Translations under genes and position numbers: made by a program
NCBI GenBank assembly: GCA_002347605.1
Contig: DDXN01000021.1
Location: 1 to 22,483, forward strand
Direction of reading: 5' to 3'
Source: Candidatus Dojkabacteria bacterium UBA2259
GTDB taxonomy: Bacteria > Patescibacteriota > Dojkabacteria > SC72
DNA: 22,483 nt
Notes under the pieces: model-generated
Told to the model about the DNA's origin: nothing
What the model saw: the letters and a program-made list of their open reading frames with translations, nothing else
The model's database searches: none
Part shown: positions 6,990 to 14,318 of the stretch, in pieces
Layout: the number at the start of each line of letters is the position of its first letter
Position numbering within the stretch: the stretch's first letter is position 1

Positions 6990-7796
6990 ATGAAAGATTG
7001 GTTATATATAATAAAGGGGTATATTGAACAAATTAATCCTTTTGTTGTATATTTAATGCTTTTCTTTGTAGGGATGTACGTATTCTGGAGAGGATGTACT
7101 GAGTCAAGAAAGAATAGATCTTCTGTGTTTGATATCTTTTTCATATCAAGTTTCCTAAGTTTAATTGTTGGGAGAATTGTATATATTATTTTAGAATGGG
7201 AGAGTTTCTCTTCATATATTTGGTATTGGTTACCGTATGAGAAATATGGTGACAAGGTATATCTATTTAGACTTTTACCATGGAGATTTTTGAGTGTTTG
7301 GGATGGTGGATTGGTAATTCTTGGGATATTTCTCTCATTACTTCTGTTTTTGACTTTTTTTGTATTAGTTACAAAAAAATGGAGATGGAAGCACATGTTT
7401 TTTCCAATCTATTTCTCTGCAACAGCTATGCTTGGTGTTTCCTTTATATATACTGGTATTACATCTGGTTTCTATGAATGGATATACAAGGGTTTAATAC
7501 TAATAACTATTTTCTTTGTATTTTTTCTTCTTTTTAAATTTATTATAAGAGTTGTAAAAAATCTATCTCAGGAGAAGTACATTCTAGGATATTTAGGTGT
7601 GCTAATAGTCCTTATTTCTTCAGGGTATATTGTATACCTGTATCTTTCTTCAGAATTATCTTTCTTTGAGGATATCCTAGTTGGTATTTTTCTAATATGG
7701 ACTTTAGTTATGTCAGTATTTTTCATTATTGATCTAAGAAAGGCTAGAGTAAGTATAGAGAGTGTTTCTAATGTTAGATCAATTGGTACAGAGTAG
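6990..7796 (+). CDS. Divergent Lgt-like (prolipoprotein diacylglyceryl transferase-type) membrane protein
   Basis: A 268-residue protein with about seven hydrophobic helices. The order of motifs resembles Lgt, which moves diacylglycerol from phosphatidylglycerol to the lipobox cysteine. An N-terminal helix is followed by FDIFFISSFLSLIVGRIVYI (Lgt has a G-A-R-L-G-Y-type helix here), then FLSVWDGGLVILGIF (Lgt: IWEGGMSFHGG). However, the catalytically important His of the FHGG loop is replaced (VIL). The R-I-G-N-F-I-N-G-E signature is not recognisable; the equivalent region may be LGVSFIYTGI. Placing it directly before lspA (1 bp gap) strongly supports the lipoprotein connection. It may be a diverged transferase or an Lgt-derived protein with another role. 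No other lgt is in the window. Confidence 0.55.
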   Translation: MKDWLYIIKGYIEQINPFVVYLMLFFVGMYVFWRGCTESRKNRSSVFDIFFISSFLSLIVGRIVYIILEWESFSSYIWYWLPYEKYGDKVYLFRLLPWRFLSVWDGGLVILGIFLSLLLFLTFFVLVTKKWRWKHMFFPIYFSATAMLGVSFIYTGITSGFYEWIYKGLILITIFFVFFLLFKFIIRVVKNLSQEKYILGYLGVLIVLISSGYIVYLYLSSELSFFEDILVGIFLIWTLVMSVFFIIDLRKARVSIESVSNVRSIGTE

Positions 7797-7797
7797 A

Positions 7798-8184
7798 ATG
7801 AGAAAATATTTGTACATATTTTTCTTCTCATTAATAGCATCTTTTCTAAACATTTGTATTTCAATATATTTGTATACTTCCAACATGTGCATAATAAATG
7901 GGGGTGTTGCATTTGGTATTAGTATTAAATATGAGTTTTTAATATCTACATTCCTTTTGTTTGGCATAATGTTTTTGGGAATTTTTGTGAAAGGTAGGAT
8001 GAAATATATACTCTTTTCTTTTTTGGCGTTGGGGATTAGTAATCTATTAATTAGGATAATATATGGAGGAGTGTGTGATTACATAGGGGTATTTAACATA
8101 TATGTAAATATCGCGGATATCTTCATATCACTATTAGCAATATTTGGTGGAATTAAGATATTGTTTAATAGAGGAAAGGTATAG
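7798..8184 (+). CDS. lspA: Lipoprotein signal peptidase (signal peptidase II)
   Basis: LspA is the aspartyl protease in the membrane that cleaves prolipoprotein signal peptides before the lipidated cysteine. The 128-residue product is slightly short for the family (about 150-170) but keeps its core: four hydrophobic helices, INGGVAFGI (family N-x-G-x-A-F-G-I), ALGISNLLIRIIYGGVCDYI with the first catalytic Asp, and VNIADIFISL with the second. The usual GNxIDR is changed to SNLLIR. I chose the ATG at 7798, one base after the Lgt-like stop, over an in-frame ATG at 7762 that overlaps that gene; the chosen start gives the expected short cytoplasmic lead-in (MRKYLYIF). It is translated without any Shine-Dalgarno sequence and is probably coupled to its neighbour. 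Confidence 0.85.
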   Translation: MRKYLYIFFFSLIASFLNICISIYLYTSNMCIINGGVAFGISIKYEFLISTFLLFGIMFLGIFVKGRMKYILFSFLALGISNLLIRIIYGGVCDYIGVFNIYVNIADIFISLLAIFGGIKILFNRGKV

Positions 8185-8204
8185 AATAGTGGCCAAAATA
8201 TTAG

Positions 8205-8210
8205 TACAAT
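8205..8210 (+). promoter_or_regulatory. -10 element of the Type ISP-like gene
   Basis: TACAAT ends 9 nt before the ATG at 8220, the spacing expected for a leaderless transcript. No clear -35 hexamer lies at 16-19 bp upstream. The 35-bp gap from lspA has no terminator. Confidence 0.45.
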
Positions 8211-8219
8211 AGGTATAAC

Positions 8220-11200
8220 ATGAATATACAAGAATATTTAAATAGATATGTAGACAGAATTGCGTCGTTGTTTAACGGTAATGACGCTACTGAATATACA
8301 TATAGGACAGATTTTCAGGAACTTCTACAACATATCTTTGAAGATATTAAAGTTGAGGAAATTAAACAAGAGAGTAAAACAGGGGATGATAACAAGCCAG
8401 ATTTTATTATTGCTAAAAACAAAGTCCCCCTTCTTTATATTGAAACAAAAGATATTGGGGAACCACTAGACAAGATAGAGAAGTCTGAACAGATGCGTAG
8501 GTATTTTGGATATGCAAATCTAGTACTGACGGACTATTTAGAGTTTAGATTTTACAGAAATGGTTTGCCGTATGGAGAGCACATTATTATTGGGACATCT
8601 GATAAAAAGAGTAAGATAGTAACTCCAATTCCTGAAGCATTTGAACATCTAAGTAGAAAATTAGTTGAGTTTCCTCAATCTTACAAAGAACCAATTACTT
8701 CTGGAAAGCATTTAGCAAAGATCATGGGTGGTAAGGCACAGAGAATTAGGGATAATTTAAAAATTTTTCTTTCTGTAGAATCAGAGAAAAACAATGAGAT
8801 AGTTAAGGTGTTTGAGTCTTTTAAACAGTTGCTTGTACATGATTTAGATATGGATTCATTTGCGGATATGTATGCCCAGACCTTGGTGTATGGCTTGTTT
8901 GTAGCAAGATACTATGATGATTCTCCAGATACCTTCACAAGACAAGAAGCAAGGGATCTCATACCTAAGTCTAATCCTTTTTTAGGTAGTTTCTTTGACC
9001 ACATTGTAGGTCCTAAGTTTGATGACAGGTTAGAACATATTGTAGACGAGTTGTGTATGGTATTTTCTCATTCCAATGTTAAAGAATTAATGGGGGAATA
9101 TTTTAAACAGGGAGAAGGGAAGGATCCAGTAATACATTTCTATGAAGATTTCTTAAATGAATATGATTCTGTATTAAGGAAGAGGATGGGGGCTTATTAT
9201 ACTCCTCAACCTGTTGTGAATTTCATAGTTAGGTCTGTTGATTACATCCTTAAGAAAGATTTTAATTTGCAAAGGGGATTGGTTGATAGCTCTAAGTTTG
9301 AAGACGGGACACATAGGGTTCAGGTATTAGATCCAGCTGTTGGTACAGGTACTTTTATTAGTACCGTTCTTAACTTCATATATAGCAGTATTAAAAATAG
9401 TAATCAGCCTGGTATCTGGAAGAAATATGTTCATAATGATTTACTACCTAGGATTCACGGTTTCGAACTTATGATGGCTCCGTATACTATTGCTCATTTA
9501 AAGATGAGTATTGCTTTTGAAAAGACAGGTTTTAAGTATTTTAATAACAGATTGGGAATATATTTAACAAATTCTTTAGAGCAATCTCCTATACAGAGTG
9601 AGATGTTTAATGCTTTCGGCTTGGCTGAGAGTATTGCGGAGGAGTCTAAGCAGGCAGCTATTATTAAAACAAAAACACCAATAATGGTTGTGGTAGGAAA
9701 CCCTCCATATAGTGGTGTTTCTTCAAATGAGACTGAGATAGCAAATGCACTAGTTGCAAAGTACAAGGTTGAGCCTGGAGGAAAAGAAAAGCTTCACGAG
9801 AGGAAGCATTGGTTAAATGACGACTATGTTAAATTCATGGCATTAGCAGAAGGATATATTGAAAGAAATAACTCAGGAATTGTTGGATATATTACAAATC
9901 ATAGCTATTTAGATAATCCTACTTTTAGGGGTATGAGATGGCATTTGTTAAAAACCTTTGATGAAATATATGTAATAGATTTACACGGGAATAGTAAAAA
10001 GAAAGAAGTTTCTCCAGATGGTAGTAAAGACGAGAACATTTTTGATATACAACAGGGTGTAGCTATATTTTTTGGTGTTAAAAGAAATAAAAAGAAAGAA
10101 GGGGAGTTAGGTAAAGTTTATAGATATGATTTATGGGGTACCAGGGAGAAGAAATTTGATCAGTTAAACAAGGGTAAGTTTGAGAGTATTGATTTTAAAT
10201 TGGTTAATCCAGAGTTACCTAACTTGTTTTTTGTTAAACAGGACACAAAATTAAAAGAAAAATATGATCAAGGGTTCAGCTTAAACGACATGTTTGTTCT
10301 GAATACAACAGGAATAATAACAGGTATAGATAAACTCTCTATTTTTAAAAGGGAAGAGGAGCTTATTAGTGTAACAGAAAAGATACTTAATTCAAAGAAT
10401 CCTTATTCAGAGTTTGGAATAAATGATGGGAGAAAAGCATCAAAGGAAGAAAGAATAGCAGACTTAAGAGATGCTAAAACTAAGGGTGTAGTTAAAATAA
10501 ATTATCGCCCCTTTGATATTAATTATATGTATCTGCCAGAGAGGAACGAATACTGGATTAATTCTCCTAGGTACGAATCTATGCAGCATTTTATATTAGG
10601 GGAAAATATTGGGTTAATATTCAAAATAGGGAATCAAGAAAGTAATTCAGTATCAGGTCATGTTACAAAACATATAATTGATTTTCGTAGTTGGTCTAGG
10701 CCAGGTATGCAGGGTGGTGACTATCTGGCTCCCCTCTATCTCTACTCAAAAGACGGTTCTACTAAAACACCTAATCTAAATACAGAAGTAGTATTTCAAA
10801 TAGAATCTATTGTTGGGAAGACTACTCCAGAAGACATTTTTGAATATATATATGGAGTATTACATAGCTCTAAGTATAGAGAAAGGTATAAGGAATTTCT
10901 TAAAATAGATTTTCCTAAAATACCATATCCCAAAAGTAGAGATATATTTAAAAAATATGCTAAATATGGAAAGCAATTGAAAGAATTACATTTATTAGAA
11001 TCAGAAAAAGTTGATAAATATATTACAACATACCCTATTGATGGGAGTGATATTATTGAAAAAGTAGAGTACAAAGATGGAAAAGTATATATAAACGATC
11101 AACAGTATTTTGGAAATATGCCAGAAGTATCATGGAATTTCTATATAGGAGGATATCAACCAGCTCAAAAATGGTTAAAGGATAGGAAGGGAAGGGAATT

Positions 11201-11291
11201 AAATAGTGAAGACATACAACACTATCAAAAAATCATAGTAGTGTTAAAAGAAACAAACAGGATAATGAAAGAGGTAGACGAAATAGAATAG
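8220..11291 (+). CDS. Type ISP-like restriction-modification enzyme (nuclease-methyltransferase-target recognition), no helicase
   Basis: A 1023-residue single-chain restriction-modification protein. An N-terminal PD-(D/E)xK nuclease is visible as P60-D61-F-I-I followed by Y-I-E75-T-K77. A helical linker leads to an N6-adenine methyltransferase: YYTPQPVVNFIVRSV, SAM motif I V-L-D371-P-A-V-G-T-G-T-F (about 369-379) and motif IV N494-P-P-Y497. The C-terminal part (about 680-1023, including KINYRPFDINYMYLPER and FRSWSRPGMQGGDYLAPLYLY) matches the specificity region of Type ISP enzymes. LlaGI/LlaBIII-type ISP enzymes are about 1500-1600 residues and carry a superfamily 2 helicase between nuclease and methyltransferase; here the nuclease leads almost directly into the methylase. 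It may cut like a Type IIG enzyme. It should methylate adenine in an asymmetric site; the site is unknown. A toxin-antitoxin pair follows. Confidence 0.88.
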   Translation: MNIQEYLNRYVDRIASLFNGNDATEYTYRTDFQELLQHIFEDIKVEEIKQESKTGDDNKPDFIIAKNKVPLLYIETKDIGEPLDKIEKSEQMRRYFGYANLVLTDYLEFRFYRNGLPYGEHIIIGTSDKKSKIVTPIPEAFEHLSRKLVEFPQSYKEPITSGKHLAKIMGGKAQRIRDNLKIFLSVESEKNNEIVKVFESFKQLLVHDLDMDSFADMYAQTLVYGLFVARYYDDSPDTFTRQEARDLIPKSNPFLGSFFDHIVGPKFDDRLEHIVDELCMVFSHSNVKELMGEYFKQGEGKDPVIHFYEDFLNEYDSVLRKRMGAYYTPQPVVNFIVRSVDYILKKDFNLQRGLVDSSKFEDGTHRVQVLDPAVGTGTFISTVLNFIYSSIKNSNQPGIWKKYVHNDLLPRIHGFELMMAPYTIAHLKMSIAFEKTGFKYFNNRLGIYLTNSLEQSPIQSEMFNAFGLAESIAEESKQAAIIKTKTPIMVVVGNPPYSGVSSNETEIANALVAKYKVEPGGKEKLHERKHWLNDDYVKFMALAEGYIERNNSGIVGYITNHSYLDNPTFRGMRWHLLKTFDEIYVIDLHGNSKKKEVSPDGSKDENIFDIQQGVAIFFGVKRNKKKEGELGKVYRYDLWGTREKKFDQLNKGKFESIDFKLVNPELPNLFFVKQDTKLKEKYDQGFSLNDMFVLNTTGIITGIDKLSIFKREEELISVTEKILNSKNPYSEFGINDGRKASKEERIADLRDAKTKGVVKINYRPFDINYMYLPERNEYWINSPRYESMQHFILGENIGLIFKIGNQESNSVSGHVTKHIIDFRSWSRPGMQGGDYLAPLYLYSKDGSTKTPNLNTEVVFQIESIVGKTTPEDIFEYIYGVLHSSKYRERYKEFLKIDFPKIPYPKSRDIFKKYAKYGKQLKELHLLESEKVDKYITTYPIDGSDIIEKVEYKDGKVYINDQQYFGNMPEVSWNFYIGGYQPAQKWLKDRKGRELNSEDIQHYQKIIVVLKETNRIMKEVDEIE

Positions 11292-11337
11292 TCTTTAATT
11301 CTTTTGTAATACTTCCAAAGTAAAATATATCTAGAAG

Positions 11338-11366
11338 TTGAAAAAGTTTTAATCAAATGTTAAACT
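11338..11366 (+). promoter_or_regulatory. Promoter of the toxin-antitoxin operon
   Basis: TTGAAA (11338-11343), a 17-bp spacer and TAAACT (11361-11366), with 10 nt to the ATG at 11377. The -10 hexamer lies inside the palindrome at 11357-11378, so a protein on the palindrome would block RNA polymerase. Confidence 0.7.
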
Positions 11367-11378
11367 TATGTTTAACAT
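11357..11378. promoter_or_regulatory. Palindromic operator of the toxin-antitoxin operon
   Basis: Perfect 9-bp inverted repeat ATGTTAAAC / GTTTAACAT around TTAT. It covers the -10, the predicted transcription start and the first bases of the antitoxin start codon. Phd/YefM-type antitoxins bind such palindromes to autorepress; binding here is inferred. Confidence 0.7.
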
Positions 11379-11673
11379 GGATAAAGAATACAAAAAGATA
11401 AAACTAAGAGAATTCAGACAAAACCTTACACAATTAAAGGATTCTATTCAGGCCGGGCAAATATATGAAATATATAATAGAGGAGAACCATTGGCACTGT
11501 TTGTACCTTCCCAATATGAAATAAAAATTAAAAAGAAAGGAGTTAATCAAGAAGATTTTGTCAAAGCAATAGACGATGCAGTTGGATGTGTAAATATGCC
11601 TAGGAAAAGAAAAGGTCAGTTTGATTACAAAGAAGAGTACACCAAGTTACTTGAAAAGAAATATATGAAATGA
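11377..11673 (+). CDS. Antitoxin, Phd/YefM-like
   Basis: The 98-residue product keeps the antitoxin N-terminal fold: KKIKLREFRQNLTQLKDSIQ (the strand-helix seen in Phd/YefM as L-x-x-x-R-x-N-L), then EIYNRGEPLALFVP, equivalent to the family's I-T-R-R-G-K-P-V-A-x-L-V-P. The C-terminal half is charged and probably becomes ordered on the toxin. I chose the ATG at 11377 rather than the in-frame ATG at 11368. The promoter at 11338-11366 would start transcription near 11373, so the upstream ATG would not be on the mRNA. Its stop overlaps the toxin start (ATGA, 4 bp), a common way to couple the two. It is likely an autorepressor through the palindrome over its own start. Confidence 0.82.
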   Translation: MDKEYKKIKLREFRQNLTQLKDSIQAGQIYEIYNRGEPLALFVPSQYEIKIKKKGVNQEDFVKAIDDAVGCVNMPRKRKGQFDYKEEYTKLLEKKYMK

Positions 11674-12074
11674 AAAATATATTTCTTGATACAAACATTC
11701 TTTTTGATATCATATTAGAAAGAGACAAAAACTCTAAAATAATCATTCAAGGATTAAAAAAAATTCCACCATCAAAATTGTACATATCTTCTCTCTCTGT
11801 TCATATTATCTTCTATGTTTTAAAGATTAGATATGGGAGTTTAGAGTATGACAGGATTAAAAATTTTCTTACTAAGATGAATATTTTACCACTATCAGAA
11901 AGTATTACTCTTGAGGCAATAAGTAATGAGTTTTTTGATTTTGAAGACAAATTACAATACCTATGTGCTATCGATAAGTGCGACATTATCGTTACAAGAG
12001 ATGTTAAGGATTTTAATAGAATAAAAAAGACAATACCATCTAATATCGTTATTGTTGATTCTCTAGAGGTTTAA
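11670..12074 (+). CDS. PIN-domain toxin (VapC-like ribonuclease)
   Basis: A 134-residue PIN-domain protein. PIN toxins are Mg-dependent endoribonucleases that cut tRNA or rRNA when their antitoxin is lost. The family marks are visible: FLDTNILFDIIL with D7 at the first acidic site, SSLSVHIIFYVLK in the second helix, and the C-terminal block DFEDKLQYLCAIDKCDIIVTRDVKDF, which carries the remaining acidic residues (the D-x-E-D and T-R-D/N motifs). It overlaps the antitoxin by 4 bp. The position next to the restriction-modification gene fits a small defence or stabilisation cluster. Confidence 0.88.
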   Translation: MKNIFLDTNILFDIILERDKNSKIIIQGLKKIPPSKLYISSLSVHIIFYVLKIRYGSLEYDRIKNFLTKMNILPLSESITLEAISNEFFDFEDKLQYLCAIDKCDIIVTRDVKDFNRIKKTIPSNIVIVDSLEV

Positions 12075-12107
12075 ATGTACCTGTTTCTGTATATATGTAT
12101 ATGTGTG

Positions 12108-12116
12108 TGGTAAACT
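12108..12116 (+). promoter_or_regulatory. Extended -10 promoter of the RluA-type gene
   Basis: TGG followed by TAAACT (12111-12116) gives an extended -10, 8 nt before the ATG at 12125. It uses the same -10 hexamer as the toxin-antitoxin promoter. No good -35 is seen, as is usual for extended -10 promoters. Confidence 0.5.
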
Positions 12117-12124
12117 AATATACT

Positions 12125-13063
12125 ATGGAAATACATATAGACAGTAAGGATAAACAGAAGAGAGTTGACAAGAAGATGTCGGAAATTTTTAGTAAATTTC
12201 AAAATGTATCTTTAACAAGGTCAATCATTCAAAAATATCTCACAAATGGTTGTAAAGTGAACGGAGGAGTACCCAAAAAGTCATACAAATTGAATGAGGG
12301 AGATACTTTGTTTGTTGACCTAGAGTATTGGGAAAAAATAAGTGAGGATTTAGACTTGAGCAGTGAGATTAAAGCCCAAAATGGTAACTTAGATATTAGG
12401 TATGAAAATGATGATTTTATTGTATTGCATAAACCAAAGGGTTTAGTTGTTCATCCAGGAGTTGGGAATAGGGAGAACACTTTGGCCAATTATCTTCGTT
12501 ACTATCTTGAGAGTAAGAATGAATATGATAGTCTAATGGATAGATGTGGTATTGTGCATAGATTAGACAAAGGTGTGTCTGGTTTAATGGTTGTTGCAAA
12601 AAACAAACTCACCCAAGAGTATCTGAAAGGAGAATTTGCAAAGAAAAACGTAATAAAGATATATCATGCATATTTAGAGGAGAGTAATAATATTGAACAG
12701 AAAATAGATATTAGGGAATATCTAAAAGAAATGAGTATAGATTTACAACCTTGGAAAAACTGGCTAAAAGTGGAAGGATATATAGGGAGAAGTAAAAGTA
12801 ATAGGTATAAAATGGAGTTTAAAAAATATGAATTTGGAGGTTCTAAATATGCCTTAAGCTATATACTTTTTTCTGGAAGAGAAGCGTTAATCAAAATTGA
12901 TACAGGTAGAATGCATCAGATTAGGGTTACTCTTGCATATTTGGGATATCATATCCAGGGAGATTCTTTGTATGGAAACGGTTGCGGGGATGAAATAATG
13001 CTAGAGTCTGTATTACTGAGTTTTCAAAAACGGAGTGGAGAGAGGCTAATTTTTACCATTTAG
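12125..13063 (+). CDS. RluA-family pseudouridine synthase
   Basis: Converts specific uridines in rRNA or tRNA to pseudouridine. The 312 residues contain an S4 RNA-binding domain (about 12-75, with LTRSIIQKYLTNGCKVNGG) and the catalytic domain starting DIRYENDDFIVLHKPKGLVVHPG. The catalytic motif is H145-R-L-D148-K-G-V-S-G-L, with D148 the nucleophile. Late motifs KIDTGRMHQIRVTLAYLGYHIQGDSLYG are intact. The C-terminus is a little shorter than in RluD but complete. The rRNA site cannot be told from sequence (RluD-, RluC- or RluA-like). Two bases separate it from the LCP-like gene, so they are one operon. Confidence 0.94.
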   Translation: MEIHIDSKDKQKRVDKKMSEIFSKFQNVSLTRSIIQKYLTNGCKVNGGVPKKSYKLNEGDTLFVDLEYWEKISEDLDLSSEIKAQNGNLDIRYENDDFIVLHKPKGLVVHPGVGNRENTLANYLRYYLESKNEYDSLMDRCGIVHRLDKGVSGLMVVAKNKLTQEYLKGEFAKKNVIKIYHAYLEESNNIEQKIDIREYLKEMSIDLQPWKNWLKVEGYIGRSKSNRYKMEFKKYEFGGSKYALSYILFSGREALIKIDTGRMHQIRVTLAYLGYHIQGDSLYGNGCGDEIMLESVLLSFQKRSGERLIFTI

Positions 13064-13065
13064 AT

Positions 13066-14277
13066 ATGACTACTGGAAGAGAAAGATACAAAAGGAAAAA
13101 AGATGGAAAGGAGAAGAAACGAATTAACTTTGATATCAGAAAGATTCTTCTTCTTTTGTTTTTACTTTCTATTCTGGGATATGGGAGTTATGCATATATT
13201 GGTTTAAGTAACATAAAAAGTGAAGATCCTTTAAAACAGAGTAACTCTGAGTACTATCTTCTTTCGAATCAAAAAGATGCTTTAGAGAAGACTTTAATTG
13301 TGTTTGAAGAGAAGTATAACGAGAAAGAGAGAATATCAGTCGCCTATATGTATGCAGAAAACAAGGAGAAGGGAGTTGCAGTATTAACATATATCCCAGG
13401 ATGGATAGAGTATTCTGATTTAGAAAAAGATTTCGGTGGAAGTATTGCTGTGTCAGCATTTAGATATGGAGGAGACTCTTTGCAAGAGGGTAGGGGTTTT
13501 GAATATGCCATATGGCAATTTGAGCAAATCTTGGGTAGTAATATTGATGAGTATATATGGGTAGGTAGTGAAGCATTAGATGTATTTGAAGAGAAATTAG
13601 GGAAATCTACAGGAGATAGTGTATATGCACAGTACTACTCGAATGGTTTTGATGTTAATCAAGAGGCATTCTTTTTGAATAGTTTTGTTTCCAAATTAGG
13701 ATTGGTAAATCTAATTATTTCCTCTTCAAAATTTAAAAATTCTCAAGCCGTTATATATTCCTCTCTACCTACGTTGGGGAATGTAATTTTGAAATTAAGA
13801 CAGATACATCAAAACAGCGTTTCTCTCAGACCCTTCCTTATTGATTTTAGTAATACTCAATATCTTTCACAGCAGGAATCAACCACAGGGATAGGTATCT
13901 CCAGCTATATCAAAACGCAGGAGTTTGATTCTGTATGGAGAGGTTTTGTTGACAGTATGATAGACAGGAAGTTGGAAAAAGAGAGAGTTAGAGTAGAGAT
14001 ATACAATGGTAGTGGAATGTCAGGATATGCGTCTCAGTACGCAAGAAGGATACGCAACAGTGGGTGTGAAGTGGTTCGATATGATAACGCTCCACAAGAA
14101 CAGGAGAAAACTCAATTCTTTGTTCCAAATAAAGAGGATTTTGTTAATTCTCTAGAGGTAATATTAGAACTTTTTCCAGGTACATATGAAATAATTGAGG
14201 AGAGGCCTGTTTTTATGACTACCGGAGATATTGTTATAATCCTTGGGAAAGATATCCCTACAGTATATTCTTTTTAA
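13066..14277 (+). CDS. Membrane-anchored LytR-CpsA-Psr-like protein (degenerate) with LytR_C domain
   Basis: 403 residues. A basic cytoplasmic N-terminus (RERYKRKKDGKEKK) and one TM helix (about 27-46, ILLLLFLLSILGYGSYAYIG) anchor an extracytoplasmic protein. Residues about 75-290 follow the LytR-CpsA-Psr plan: a beta strand (GVAVLTYIPGW), a FRYGGDSLQEGRGFEYAIWQ stretch like the family's Y-x-x-G-G-x-x-x-A-x-x-x-V, and ILGSNIDEYIWV. The family's catalytic arginines are not evident; IPRD reads IPGW. Residues about 308-400 (VRVEIYNGSGMSGYASQYARRIRNSG) are a LytR_C domain. Active LCP proteins attach glycopolymers to peptidoglycan or protein; this one may bind undecaprenyl-linked polymer without transferring it. 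Confidence 0.7.
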   Translation: MTTGRERYKRKKDGKEKKRINFDIRKILLLLFLLSILGYGSYAYIGLSNIKSEDPLKQSNSEYYLLSNQKDALEKTLIVFEEKYNEKERISVAYMYAENKEKGVAVLTYIPGWIEYSDLEKDFGGSIAVSAFRYGGDSLQEGRGFEYAIWQFEQILGSNIDEYIWVGSEALDVFEEKLGKSTGDSVYAQYYSNGFDVNQEAFFLNSFVSKLGLVNLIISSSKFKNSQAVIYSSLPTLGNVILKLRQIHQNSVSLRPFLIDFSNTQYLSQQESTTGIGISSYIKTQEFDSVWRGFVDSMIDRKLEKERVRVEIYNGSGMSGYASQYARRIRNSGCEVVRYDNAPQEQEKTQFFVPNKEDFVNSLEVILELFPGTYEIIEERPVFMTTGDIVIILGKDIPTVYSF

Positions 14278-14304
14278 ACTCTTCTAAATATTTCTTTTCT
14301 AAGG

Positions 14305-14310
14305 TACAAT
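14305..14310 (+). promoter_or_regulatory. -10 element of the VirD4-like gene
   Basis: TACAAT ends 8 nt before the ATG at 14319. TTCTAA at 14282-14287 is a poor -35 at 17 bp. Spacing fits a leaderless transcript. Confidence 0.45.
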
Positions 14311-14318
14311 AAAAGTAT

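Noticed and set aside
6908..7396. Minus-strand reading frame of 162 codons opposite the zinc-ribbon end and Lgt-like start
   Set aside because: It spans the boundary of two supported plus-strand genes and its product has no recognisable feature; it is a shadow of AT-rich membrane-protein coding.
11368..11376. Upstream ATG start for the antitoxin (adds MFN)
   Set aside because: It lies in the palindrome loop, before the predicted transcription start near 11373; the ATG at 11377 gives the normal family start.
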